Shown here piece after piece: positions 13,269 through 23,926 of a stretch of 64,000 nt of DNA (positions within the stretch are counted from its first letter, which is position 1; every line of letters begins with the position of its first letter). Under the pieces are notes generated by a model, which was not told the origin of the DNA, searched no databases, and was given only the letters and a program-made list of their open reading frames with translations. The DNA comes from Metallyticus violacea. Taxonomy: Eukaryota; Arthropoda; Insecta; Mantodea; Metallyticidae. The stretch is taken from the NCBI GenBank assembly GCA_030762175.1, contig CM060831.1:66446001-66510000 (forward strand), written 5' to 3'. Both the position numbers and the translations under genes were made by a program.

Positions 13269-14674
13269 CTAATGATGAAAAAGAGAGATCTTTAAAGCTA
13301 GTCCGCGGTGAAGGAAAAATTTCAGAACCACTTTTTACAAGCTCCTCGCCTATCTGGTAGCAAACATTGAATATGTTCAGTATTATTTTAAATCTAAACC
13401 GTATTTTAGGGCATATTCACAAATTTTAAATTGAAAAAAAAACACTAACTGTGGCAGTTATTCCTTAATTCTCGCGTTTTCTTTATTTATAATAATATGT
13501 GTTCTATTTTGCGATCGCCTGTAATGTGGTACGCACTCTGTTGCATAATATGAGACCCAATAAATAGATGACACTGTAATTCAAAAAAAAAGTGATAAAG
13601 TAATAACATTTGAAAAAATTACTAAATAATCCACAGAGTGATTTAAGTACCAACAAAGAGATGGCATCAGTTAAATTTTTCTGATTTCTAGGGACTAGTT
13701 TTAGAACTCTTAGTGTTCTATAGAGACCAAGGGATACAAGTATATCTTGCCTCTAACAATAAATGAATCTGACTTGCAGATTTTAGAAAACAGAATGTTT
13801 TTGAAATAGCTAAAAGCGCCATAAGGTCTGGTCTCAATGCACCATATCAGCTGCTAATGGCGTAAGAGGATAGAGTTAATAGCATGCAGAAAATCTCCAT
13901 AGGAATTATCTCTTGCGGCAACTAGACAGTCTAACAGTAGATAGTTCTGCAGAACGTTGCTCAGTAAAAAGTTGTGTTTATATCAAAACAGAAAAGCAAA
14001 GGAAATTTCTTGTGTTTTTTTTTCCGTTGAAATGTTAAATTTGAAAATGTTGCTATAATTATGAATTACTGTAATGGAGTTTAATCTCACCTTGAGATTC
14101 ATAAAGTGACAGTGGGTAGAAAGGCAGGAGTAAGAAACCAGAGTGTGAATAAAATTTCATATTGTAGCACTAAAATTTGACCTTGCTTTTATTCGAGTTG
14201 CAAGCCATCAGAGCGCAGCTGCGTACTAGAAGAGTCTATTCTTCGTTTAATGCATGTGCAGTTTAGAGTAATGCTTTGTCAGTGAGTGGTTATTCGGTGC
14301 TTTATTTGTGTGTAAATTATGTGCTAATTGTTCTTCGTTAGTTATGCCAATATTACGTCAATATAGTCTTGAAAATATCCTGACAATTGTGATCCAAGTA
14401 AAGAAACTGCTCGCCAAGTTGGTGAAAGTTGAAAGAGACAAAATCTCTTAACGGGTACCGGATCGCTTTGTTCTTACGGAAGAATAGTTAAATGAAATAC
14501 ATAAACGCTGGCAATGTATTGCCGCTGAGGGACATCATTTTAACATATTTTATAACACAGGTTAGTATTATCATTAGTTTTAATACAGTATCATTTTAAG
14601 CTTTGAGCAAAAATATAAATAATAAAAAATACTAACTTTATGTGGGAACTACAATTGCCCTTTTACTGCTAAAG
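13269..14674. other. Unassigned AT-rich stretch
   Basis: I see no gene. The segment 14160-14480 is less AT-rich and could be an old transposon, but no motif is readable. Confidence 0.35.
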
Positions 14675-14818
14675 CCCTGGGTCCCGAGTCGTAGATTTAC
14701 GACATGTAAAAAACCTCAAGCCTGAAAAGAGACTTCTAAGCAAAATTTATCCGCCGTTTCACGCCCGGAATTCGATGGGATGCTGATGATTTGAGATGTT
14801 AAAGAGCGTCCGTAAATA
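14675..14818 (+). repeat. SINE-B, 5'-truncated
   Basis: Only the body and tail of SINE-B are present, from GGGTCCCGAGTCGTAGATTT to GATGTTAAAGAGCGTCCGTAAAT. The tRNA head is missing, as expected from incomplete reverse transcription. Divergence from the other copies is high. Confidence 0.75.
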
Positions 14819-15828
14819 TCCAAAACAACAACAATCAACACTTTTACTGGTTGCGGTGACTGGGTTTCCCCAATAAGTAGCCAAGCTCAGGCGACCCGCA
14901 ACTAAAATAACCTCAATGCATATGTACATGTACACAAATTTCCTTGCAACGTTCTTATAATAAATTTGAGGTACAGGTATAGGCATATTGTGTACGCCAC
15001 AGTATCTGTATAATCAATTTGGTCCAAGAAAGAGGGTATCTATTTAATGAGGAAGAATTTCCCACTCGTTAAGCCAGCAGCAAATGCCACTGAATGGATT
15101 TCCTGCTTCTCATGTTTGTTCCAACATCTGGCCCTTCTTCATACAAAGACATTTACTACAAAGCCGAAGCTAGTGATAAAACTTGAAGTTTATCTTTTGT
15201 AACAGATCTTCTGCTGCTCTTTCACAGTTTACTTTTCTAACTCCCGCAAGGGGTTTTCATCTCCGTTCCATTTTATGATGAACAATAACCTCTCTCTGTC
15301 GCACAGCAGAAATTGCATATATAGTCTGAAGTTTCTATTCCTCGTAATTGATTTTTTTCAGACAATAGTGATCAAATAAAGTGTAACCAAAACTCTCAGA
15401 GTTGAAGTCAAATTATCATCAGAATTGTGTCAGAGTAAAATCCAATATTCTTCTTCCATTATCCTCTGTGTTAAAACAGCAGGGATTCGTACTGCTACAT
15501 CGATTTTAACAGAAGAGTGCACAAAACAAGTAAAACTTCACTAGCACAGAATAATGGCAGCAAAAGGAAGGTAATTGTAAATGAGCAGCATATAATTTAA
15601 TAAAAATTAGGTTTTACTGAAAGATTTAGGATTCATTAGACATTTTATTCAGAAATGAACTAGATATCACCATATTTATAAAACGTTTTTGTAAACACAC
15701 TTTAGATTTTCTACTTGAAGAAAAATGGGCAGATAATAAGGCAAACAATACTGGAATTTATATATCGACAAATATGACGAAATGCAAATGATTACCATTT
15801 TTGGTTGATGGATTGAATTGAATTACTT
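14819..15828. other. Unassigned stretch
   Basis: Nothing recognised between two SINE-B copies. Confidence 0.35.
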
Positions 15829-16075
15829 ACGCACGCTCATTAACATCTCAGGTTAATCTGGGAGTGAAATGGTCGATAAATTTTGCTCAGATGTCTCTTC
15901 TTTCACGCTTGAGGTTCTTTCACATGCCAAAATTTACGAGCATAGCTTCCCTTTCCTCCCGAAGTAAGCCATACTTAGGATTTTTACGCCTGAAAAAATC
16001 GACCCTGTCCGGAATTGAACCCGCAATCTAGGGTCCAAGAGGCAAGTATGGTTTACAGCTAGACTATCAGGAATA
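15829..16075 (-). repeat. SINE-B copy (old)
   Basis: A near full-length SINE-B on the minus strand with a B-box (GGGTTCAATTCC) near 16010 and a decayed A-box near 16060. The tail GACGCTCTTTAA has become CACGCTCATTAA. Many substitutions suggest it is among the oldest copies here. Confidence 0.8.
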
Positions 16076-16348
16076 GAACCATTTTTGGTGATTAACCATA
16101 CTAAACAGCAAAGAGGACACTATGTTTGGATACCCCAGTCCCCGGGTTAACGAATATTGCAATATCCACAAAATTAGATGAGACTATCATTGCAGGATAT
16201 GTGTTAAAAACCTACAACTAATTATTAGGCATCATCAACCAAAATCCATCGGGCCCATTAATTAATATAAACAATACAAATAATTACAAAATAAACACAA
16301 GTAGGAATATTTAAGGAATAAAAATTGATACGGTCTTAGGAGAAGAAG

Positions 16349-17300
16349 TTACCCTGGGAATTCACACACGAGATTTCCAGTTACAAAGTCCGAAATTAGA
16401 ATCATGGGTTGTGTAGATCGGTATCGTACCCGCAGGCTTGATTTTATAAAAGTTGTAGAAACTTTTGACCTTGTAACATTCCTTGAGAAGCAGAACATAT
16501 GAAAGTCGCAAGGCGATAGATCAGGGTTGAGGGCCACTATGCGCAGAAGAAGTCATCCCATCTTCCGGTACTGTTACACAAAACTGTTGTTAAATTTGTG
16601 GATAAAACATGTAATATTATGACATACAGGTGGGGGCGGGCTTATTATTGGCATTAACAATTAGATATGCAAGCGCCAAGCGGCGAAGTCCTTGTTTTCG
16701 CATGAAATACACGTGAAAGAGACTGGGCATGCGCAGTGGGGTAATTACGGTGTGGTGACGGTAACTGAGTGGGACTTAGGAGAGAACCATACGCTACAAT
16801 AGGCCATCTTGTAAGTTGATGTGAATTAGAACCATTTATCATGTAATTAACGTGATATTTTGAATGAGGTTATTCAGAATGATTGAGAAACACCTTCATC
16901 CCGGTCCTGGTTTGTTATTTTGATGAATTAATTTAAGGATGTCGAAGATATACTTCGATACAGCGAATTAAGTTCGCTACCTAATACAGAATTATTCTAA
17001 TGTACTTAAAGCGAGTGCTCTAATAAAGTGAACTACGACAATATTACAATATACAAATTAACAAAAACATTGTATACACAAATTCCATTACGCTGTTCCT
17101 CATGCATCTCATCAACATTCATAGAGCCCATTACGAACAAACATTTCGACACCGATCGGCGTTTGTGGACGTCCTGTCCGAAATTTGCGAATCCAGTCCT
17201 TCACTGTTCGCTTTTATATACATTTCTCAACATGTTTTCCGCTATCAAATATTCACGTTGATATACTTTTGACGGTTTTGAAATCACCGTCATATTTGAT
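16349..17300 (-). pseudogene. Mariner-like transposase remnant (two pieces)
   Basis: Two minus-strand fragments in the order expected of one decayed transposase. At about 17220-17150 is KRTVKDWIRKFRTGRPQT, resembling the second part of a mariner paired helix-turn-helix (V-K-x-W-x-x-K-F-R-x-G-R). At 16537-16490 is NPDLSPCDFHMFCF, the block that carries the third catalytic aspartate in families with S-P-D-L-x-P-x-D-F. Between them lies about 600 bp with no readable transposase. No terminal repeats were found, so the joining of the two pieces is inference. Confidence 0.5.
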
Positions 17301-17352
17301 CAGCGCATGCATAGCAAATAAACTGTACCTTCTACCGAAGTACGATAATATA

Positions 17353-18562
17353 CGAGGGAAGGTCCATAAGTTTCCGACCTCGCCGGTAAGGATCACAAAA
17401 TCTGGTGTCATACCTTACCTGTTAAGTAAATAATTACAGTTGTAACTTCCACTTCGCTGTGTTCGGTTGTTCAGATATAGTTACATAAAGAAGCCATAAG
17501 TGTAGAAGATTGTAACATGTTCAAAATAGAGCATCGAGCTGTTATTAAGTTATTAAAAAGGACTTACTCCAAATGAAATTAAACAGCGATTGGACGGTGT
17601 ATATGGGGAAGCATCCCTCTCATATTCTACCTAAAAGAATGGGGCAAACTTTTCCGAAGGGGTCGAGAAAGCATTGGAGACGAAGAGCGTGCAGGTCAGC
17701 GCTTGGACATGCTCACTCCAGAAAACATGGCTCTTGTGGAAGGAGAAATTGTGGAAGACCGGCGGCTCAAAGTTACAGAAATAGCAGCAAGGTTGGGCCT
17801 TTCTAAAACAACAGTGCTTCGAATTATTCATGAGCATTTAAACATCAATGAGGTTAGTGCAAGATGGCTGCGTAGACTTCTTTCTTCAGTCCAAAAGCAG
17901 CAAAGAGTCATGTTGTCAGGCATTTTTGGAGCTTTACTGTGGCAATGAGAGAGAAGTTGTGCAACCATTGTTACAGGAGATGAAACTATGGTCCTCTACT
18001 ATGATCCCTTGCCCAAAAGAAAATCAATGGAGCGGCGTAAATTGGTGAAGCACAGCCTCTAAAGGCCATGGTCACTCAGTCAACCAAGAAGATCATGGCC
18101 ACAATCTTTCGGGACTGTGAAGGAATACTCTCCATTAACTTCAAGGAGAGGAACACAGATGTAAGCAAAGGCGGGGAAAGCTGAGTGGTGGTGAACGCCT
18201 TCTTCACGACAACGCGCCTGTGCACACAGCTCTTGTTGCAAAGGAAGCTGTAAAGAAATGTGGCTTCAAGGAGGTCGACAGCCCAGATCTAGCTCCCAGC
18301 GATTATTTCCTCTTCTCAAAACTCACGAAGGACCTTCGAGGAAGGAAATTGAAGTGTGACGAAGAAGTGATGGAATGCTGTTTATGCCCATTTTGCAGAC
18401 AAGGCTATTGACTATTTGGGGGGGGGGGGAATTGAAATATTAATTCAAAGATGTAAGAAGTGTATTGCAATAAAGAGTAAATATGTTCAAAAGTGAAATA
18501 TAGTTTTTATCTTTATCATACCTAGAAAATTGTTAGGCCGGAAATTTATGGACCTACCCTCG
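17353..18562 (+). mobile_element. Mariner transposon, DD34D, near complete but inactivated
   Basis: The ends are inverted repeats (CGAGGGAAGGTCCATAAGTT at the left, its near complement at 18540-18562) and TA duplications lie at 17351-17352 and 18563-18564. The transposase reads on the plus strand through several frames. The first frame, 17573 onward, has a helix-turn-helix region, then ARLGLSKTTVLRIIHEHLN near 17785-17840, the second helix-turn-helix. The first catalytic block, TGDETMVLYYDP, lies near 17970; the second, LHDNAPVHTALVAKEAV, near 18200; the third, SPDLAPSDYFLFSKL, near 18285. Between the last two aspartates there are 30 residues, with four missing after KEVD, consistent with a deleted DD34D spacing. 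Frameshifts near 17845 and 17945 and a poly-G run at 18418-18429 disrupt it. Confidence 0.9.
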
Positions 18563-19157
18563 TATACAGCTGCTTCTTTCATCACTCCCTATTACAGTTG
18601 ATTGCCACGAGCAGCTGAGCGAGCAATGCGGCTTTCAGTTGATAACGGCTCTTACAAAACATACATTTGTGCGCCAATGTTGGCCGTTTTTTCCTTCAAT
18701 TCAGTTTCCACCTTATCATTTTCTTTTACCCTTTTTTTTAGTAGTTTACCAAATTGGGAATACCGTACATTACCGTCAATAATTAAAAAAAAAAACACGT
18801 TTTCTTCAACACACATTCTCCAACCATTTTCTCTGCTTTAATATCCGCTTTGACTTAAATGCGTAATGGTAAATCCAATTTTCGTGTATGACCACTACTC
18901 AAAGTAAAACATTATTTCAAATTGCAGTATTTCTCTGTCCTTTCGTGTGATTATTTACTCTAGAACAATAATATGTTTAATTGCTGAAAAATCCCTGTTA
19001 TTCAGAAAAGAATCTTAATACACATGTGCATAAATATTTTTTAAAACATATTAATGATATTTTTATAAAATGAGATAGCATATTAGTTAAATGGCTCACG
19101 TCTTATTAGTAGTTTTTCATTTTCTTTCATCTTTCAGTTGATAATGATGATGATGAC

Positions 19158-19162
<5 letters not shown>
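18563..19162. other. Unassigned stretch
   Basis: No feature supported. A plus-strand frame at 18602-18841 has no recognisable domain. Confidence 0.35.

Positions 19163-19214
<52 letters not shown>
19163..19214. repeat. (AAT)n microsatellite
   Basis: An uninterrupted run of about 17 ATA/AAT units, preceded by a short TGA repeat at 19145-19157. Confidence 0.95.
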
Positions 19215-19216
<2 letters not shown>

Positions 19217-19343
19217 AATATAGAGGGGAAAGAAAGGAAACTGTCGTCTTACAGAATTTATGCTCGCGAGCTTAGGAACCCTAAAAGTTGCTGACTTAAA
19301 TTCTTATAGAAGAAAAAGGAAATGGACAGAAATGGTCATTTTA

Positions 19344-19577
19344 TTACTCGACATTTTCCATGTGATTCTTTCCTTCAAACGGTGAATCAATAAGTAAAAC
19401 GTCCCTCGTTGCCTCACACAAGTTTCGGAGACGACGCACGTCGCCAAGCTTGTGAAATTGCGTAGAAAGTAGAAGGAACATTTTGATGCCAGGATTTTCC
19501 CAACCAACTTGGTCGAGACGTGACAAAGCTTCTGATGCGAAGGGTAAGCGGAAGATCCCATGACATTTTTCGGACCT
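19344..19577 (-). CDS. Unassigned coding-like frame, possible terminal exon
   Basis: The minus strand has an open frame from about 19577 to a TAA stop at 19346-19344. It follows a plausible splice acceptor (ATTGATCGCAG, then an alternative AG two bases later). The roughly 76 codons have a normal protein composition, including RLPFASEALSRLDQVGW and HKLGDVRRLRNLCEATRDVL, with no low-complexity sequence. The stop codon overlaps an AATAAA at 19345-19340, too close for most polyadenylation signals but notable. I do not recognise the protein. It lies downstream of the minus-strand gene at 23.7-39 kb and could be the last exon of another gene, an alternative exon, or a decayed copy. The competing frame at 19627-19304 is less protein-like. 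Confidence 0.35.
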   Translation of the reverse strand, partial: RSEKCHGIFRLPFASEALSRLDQVGWENPGIKMFLLLSTQFHKLGDVRRLRNLCEATRDVLLIDSPFEGKNHMENVE

Positions 19578-19627
19578 CTGCGATCAATAAAATCCTTACA
19601 ACATTCCAAAACAGCTTGGCTAACCAT

Positions 19628-20320
19628 GGCAGTCTATGTTTCCATTATTCAAAGACCCTTTGCTATTCTTAAGGGGGAAAAAAATTAATATTACTCAATT
19701 TGTGTTCAGCATTTGGTAGAAAAGTATCCATGTTTGACGATTTACCTATTTCGTGGCAACTTTTTATGCGAAAACCGCTCTTGAACAGTATTGCGAGTCA
19801 AAACGGAGAGACAAAATTTAAAAAATTATATATTCAGAAATAAAAGTCATCTTTCCTTAATAAGGCACATTATAATGCGACAACTATTTATTACAAGTCT
19901 TGATGATATTTTTTCATAGAAGTAAGATTACAGTTATCCGGGTGCTTATTTATGTTACCTTAAGGAATGCGATGGAACACAGTTTGCTCAGAAAAGCAAC
20001 GTTTCCACGTTTCTGCAATATCTTTCAGTAGACGTTTAGTGCTAAAAGAGATCGAATGTGGTAATTAAGATGCTTTCAGATGTTTTAATAATGTGACAAA
20101 CAGGAAATAACCATAGTTTCTGATCAAACTTCGAGGTAAGAAAGAAACATTGGCAAAGCTGGAGAATATCCAGGTATCTCGTGACAATGTGTTACTGTTT
20201 AGAAGAAAGCGAAACACTAGACACTCGGAACTCGGTGGTTAATAATGTTTGTCCCGCACTTTAGCTTATTCAAAACTTTATCACAAAGAAAAACGTGTTC
20301 CCACTAGCTGTTCGCTCTAA
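19628..20320. other. Unassigned stretch
   Basis: No recognisable gene or repeat. Confidence 0.35.
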
Positions 20321-20322
20321 TA

Positions 20323-22469
20323 CACTCAGGGACAAAAAGCCGGAAACGTTTGCATTTGATTATATTTTATTCTTAATTCTTATACAGAAGGTGCCAAAAT
20401 GCATACCTACTTCAAGCAAAGAAAAAAACTGTGTTAACATAACAAACCTGAATTCACACAAACAAGAAAATTATGAGCACTTATCATTTTGGACTTTTAC
20501 AGTTGCAACAGTTGCTCAAAATGCCCACCATCGGCGTCGATACACTTCTGAGTACGTTGAGCAACGTTTGCGAAAGTGTCCTAGCGATTGCAACACATGC
20601 CGTTTCAATTTCTTCTCGAAGTGCTGTCAGTGTAGCTGGTTTTATACGGTATAGAACATCCTTAAGAGTTCCCCATAGGTAAAAGTCCAACGGCGGGTTC
20701 TGTACACATGTCTCCATTGCCTTTGAACTTTAACAACATTCTCGGTTTTCCAATACCATTTCAAAATTGCTTTCCGCTGTTCAAATGAGATAATCTTGGC
20801 TACATATGTTCATTGTTGATTTACCTGTCACAGAGCAATGTTATCATAAGTATGTGAGTCACAGCTGTTTACAGAACATCATACGATAATCTTGGTTTCA
20901 TTTGTTCATTGTTGACTTGCCTGTCACGTAGCAACGTAGCATAATGTATGAGAGGCACTTATGTTTACAGAACATCATACTAGTTCAACTTTGAAATATA
21001 TTAAATAGATATCTACTGTGAAAGTGTGTATACATTTTTTGGCCCCTCGGTATTTTGTTCTTAATCATTTTAAAATAAAAGAATGCCAATTTAAATCAAT
21101 TACTGTCTTATTAAGGACCTTAAATTATAACAATAGAAGCAAAAACGTAAGTCTGGTTATAAAAGTTAGGACGTAAAACAATGATAAGTTCTGTTTTAAC
21201 TGTGAGTACATTTTTCGGTCCTTGAAACGTTAAAAAGGCATTTTAATAACGGCCTCACCCCTCTCTGGCTTGAATAACTGTATTTATACGTCTTGGCATG
21301 CTTTCGATCAGTTTGGCTATGGCTTCTTGAGGAATATAGTTGCCTCAACTCCTGTAAAGTTTCTGGCAGCGGCAGTTTTGTCTAAACACGCCGTTCCAGC
21401 GTGTCCCAGACATATTGAAGTGGGTTCGTGCCGGAACTACCTGCTGACCATGGAAAAACAAGGATTCCAACTTCCTGGAGATAATCTCTGGCCATGTGGA
21501 CAATATTCGGCCGTACACCGTCGTGCAATAAAAGAAAATTATCGCCTATAAATGGGCCAACATTATTAGCCAAACATTCATTTATGTAGGTATCAGCTTT
21601 TAGACTTCCATTTTCTACTTAAGTGAACTCAGTACGGAGCATCCATAGAAACTCCTACCAAAACTCCACCACCTCCAAATAGTAACTTTTCGGAAATGCA
21701 GCATTGTGCAAATCGTCCGCCTCTCCTTCTCCAAAATCTTTCACGTCCATCAGGCGAGAGCATATTGAAACAGGACTCACTGTGAACAGAACACAGCTCT
21801 GCTGTTCATTTTTCCAACCCCTATGATCATTTGCAAAACGCAATCGTTCGACTCGGTGCATTCTGAGCAAACTGGGACCTGTTGCAGGTTTACTTGATAT
21901 CAGTTCACTTGCCTTCAACATTTTTCAATCCTTTTGGCCAAAATGTTAACAAATTGCTGGGCTACAGACACAGCTGACAAATTGCACTTCCTAAGAATTG
22001 TCAACACCTATCTTTATTTTGATTTGTATATCTCGGACGACCCAAACTGGTCTTCTGGTATATTCTATGGCTTCTCTAAACCGTTTTAGCGTATCGTGGA
22101 CTGTGCTTCTAGGCATATTCATTTTCATTACATATGCAATGTAATATACACTGCGTCTATCATCGTTTAGGGCTACAGCTCTAGCCACATCTTTGGCTCG
22201 ATTTTTTTTTTAATTTGAAATGCGACAAATCTGCTTGTATTTATAAATGTAAAAATAAAGAAATAGTATAATGAAACACAAAATGGTTAAGAGAAATTTG
22301 CTGTATCTGAGACTTTGTACACATAATTGGAATATTTGGCTGAAATGGCTTGTTTATAAGCCTACATGTCTCCATGACAACAATTGCCGAATATAATATT
22401 TTTTATGAAAACAAAATGCATTGCAATACACAAGAAAAAATAAAAGTGTCCGGTTTTTGTTTCTGAGTG
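20323..22469 (-). mobile_element. Tc1-like transposon, split by a nested element
   Basis: The ends are inverted repeats (CACTCAGGGACAAAAAGCCGG and, on the minus strand, CACTCAGAAACAAAAACCGG) with TA at 20321-20322 and 22470-22471. A second transposon at 20385-21050 is inserted inside. Without it the element is about 1.48 kb, normal for Tc1. The transposase is on the minus strand. It has a helix-turn-helix, MARAVALNDDRRSV and MPRSTVHDTLKRFREA, at 22188-22060; a central block, RMHRVERLRFANDH, near 21860; and a C-terminal block with HDGVRPNIVHMARDYLQEVGI at about 21530-21470. The second catalytic aspartate survives as H-D-G. The usual S-P-D-L-N-P-I-E block has become GTNPLQYVWD, so the proline-aspartate motif and the glutamate are lost. 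Frameshifts separate the blocks; the element is inactive. Confidence 0.9.
20385..21050 (-). mobile_element. IS630/Tc1/mariner-type transposon, copy 2 (nested)
   Basis: Inserted in the left end of the Tc1-like element with TA at 20383-20384 and 21051-21052. The terminal repeats are CAGAAGGTGCCAAAATG at the left and CCGAGGGGCCAAAAAATG on the minus strand at the right. The C-terminal transposase block DFYLWGTLKDVLYRIKPATL reads on the minus strand at about 20690-20620, ending with the family's SVSTPMVGI segment. Compared with copy 1, roughly 190 bp of the centre is deleted near 20696. A stretch of about 90 bp near the right end is duplicated imperfectly (20795-20885 and 20886-20985). Confidence 0.85.
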
Positions 22470-22471
22470 TA

Positions 22472-23660
22472 ATAAGACCTATCTGATGAAAGCCTTAATA
22501 AAATTGAAGCAACTGGATATAAAATAAAGAAATGTTGCATTTATGGGTTTTAAAATTAGATGTAATATTCTATAAAGACGCCATTTTGTGTACAAAGTTT
22601 ATGTTACATATGTTTTCCAGTCTTAACTCTGACTTACAAATATATTTGAATAGTCTCTGTTTACCATTTTGTTTATTTAATATTCAAACTTGTCCCTTTA
22701 ACATCTTCAGTACACATTAATCAAGCATCTCTCAACTTTCTCTGGTACTCGTACTCTGTATTACCTTCCGTTTCGCCCTTTCCTTCCGGTTGCCGGTAAT
22801 GCATGTATTTATTATTAAGCGTTGCATACTTGCAAGATCCAGGGCTTCAAGGGATCCTTGTATAATGGAATTAGTCCACAGATTTTCACACACGAAACAT
22901 GTTAAATTACGGTTTTACCATCACAGTCAAACCATCCAATTTGGAACAAAACGAACAAGCATTTTTCAAAATTGTGAAGGAGCATATATCTAATCAGAAA
23001 CTGTTCGTTTATGAACACAGCTTTATAAATATAAACCAAATTACTCCCCTTCAATATATTATTATCAAATCATTAAAAATCTCTTAAACACTTTAAATTT
23101 TAAACATATTTTAACAGTTAGAATTGCAACTATCCTTATAAAATTTTAACATCTGTGAATTTTGGATTATTTACTCATTCCTTGAGGCAAAACTGTTGGT
23201 AATGTATGAAATTACAATTATAAAACATTAGCATGATAATCTATTATTCTATGACAGTTATCCTAAAGTTGGACATAGATCTTTGTTTGCGCATTATGAA
23301 CTGTATTTTTAGAAAACATCTAATTTGCTACAGTACTCGTCAAATAAAAGATTAAGAATTTTTCATTTAGCAGAGACGACATTCAGGATGCGAAATCTGT
23401 TTAATATGTACATTTTTTTTCTGAAAGCAGAGCTTTGTCCATCTCTTCATGTTAATAATCTTCAGTGATAACCCTATTACAGCGTTTCTTGCAATTTTCA
23501 AGAGCTTTTAAATGCTATCTTTTTCAGGTTGCTCAAAATTTCTTAATTTCTTCTGAAATTTTTTCATCTTCCATGCAGGTCATTCTTAAAATTTGGGAAA
23601 AGAAAAGCACCTCCCTTTTCTTAACATTCTTTTGGGCTTCATACAAAACATTTTAATCCT
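22472..23660. other. Unassigned stretch
   Basis: Nothing firm. On the minus strand, 23630-23520 reads an open frame with YEAQKNVKKREVLFFSQ and DEKISEEIKKF, charged and protein-like. It lies beyond the polyadenylation signal of the minus-strand gene and has no confirmed splice sites. Confidence 0.35.
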
Positions 23661-23700
23661 GTTTAACACCCGTTTTTACTGCCGAGGCACCAGACGATGG
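23661..23700 (-). repeat. SINE-A tail fragment
   Basis: Forty bases match the SINE-A tail (GTTTAACACCCGTTTTTACT, GCCGAGGCACCAGACGATGG). The head is missing. It abuts the 3' end of the minus-strand gene. Confidence 0.7.
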
Positions 23701-23717
23701 TAGATTTTTTTGAATGA

Positions 23718-23723
23718 TTTATT
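23718..23723 (-). promoter_or_regulatory. Polyadenylation signal AATAAA
   Basis: Reads AATAAA on the minus strand, 24 bases beyond the TAA stop of the last exon of the minus-strand gene. The position is plausible for a short 3' UTR, with cleavage expected near the SINE-A fragment. AT-rich sequence makes chance AATAAA common, so the support comes mainly from its place. Confidence 0.55.
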
Positions 23724-23747
23724 AACGGATAATAAATGCAACGCTTG

Positions 23748-23926
23748 TTAGTATTGGTTGCTAAATAGTGTGCGTTCTAGCTTCGCTAGGAATCTGGCCC
23801 TCTTATCTTCTTCTTTTCTTTTTCTTTCCATGTCGTTCTGCTTGCTGACACGGCTGTCAGCCCCGGACTTTGGCATAAGTACGTTTTTTTTTTTGGGGGG
23901 GCCTCCGGGTTTATCCTTCCTTGAGG
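23748..23926 (-). CDS. Terminal exon of the minus-strand gene
   Basis: Acceptor ACGATAG then CC; two bases complete a split codon, 58 codons follow and TAA ends at 23748. The protein begins SRKDKPGGPPKKKNVLMPKS, a Lys/Pro/Gly-rich linker, and continues with a long basic and acidic stretch (MERKRKEEDKRARFLAKLER) predicted helical. The DNA for PPKKK is a run of seven C and eleven A on the minus strand, a slippage-prone site worth verifying. The plus-strand frame over the same bases, rich in Ser, Leu and Phe, is its shadow. A polyadenylation signal follows 24 bases later. Confidence 0.7.

Noticed and set aside
16654..16842. Minus-strand 62-codon frame and a nearby GGGCATGCGCAGT motif
   Set aside because: No domain; the motif resembles an NRF-1 site but no promoter or gene start is evident.
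20295..20682. Plus-strand frames (119 and 69 codons)
   Set aside because: They lie across the Tc1 end and the nested transposon; the transposase is on the minus strand.
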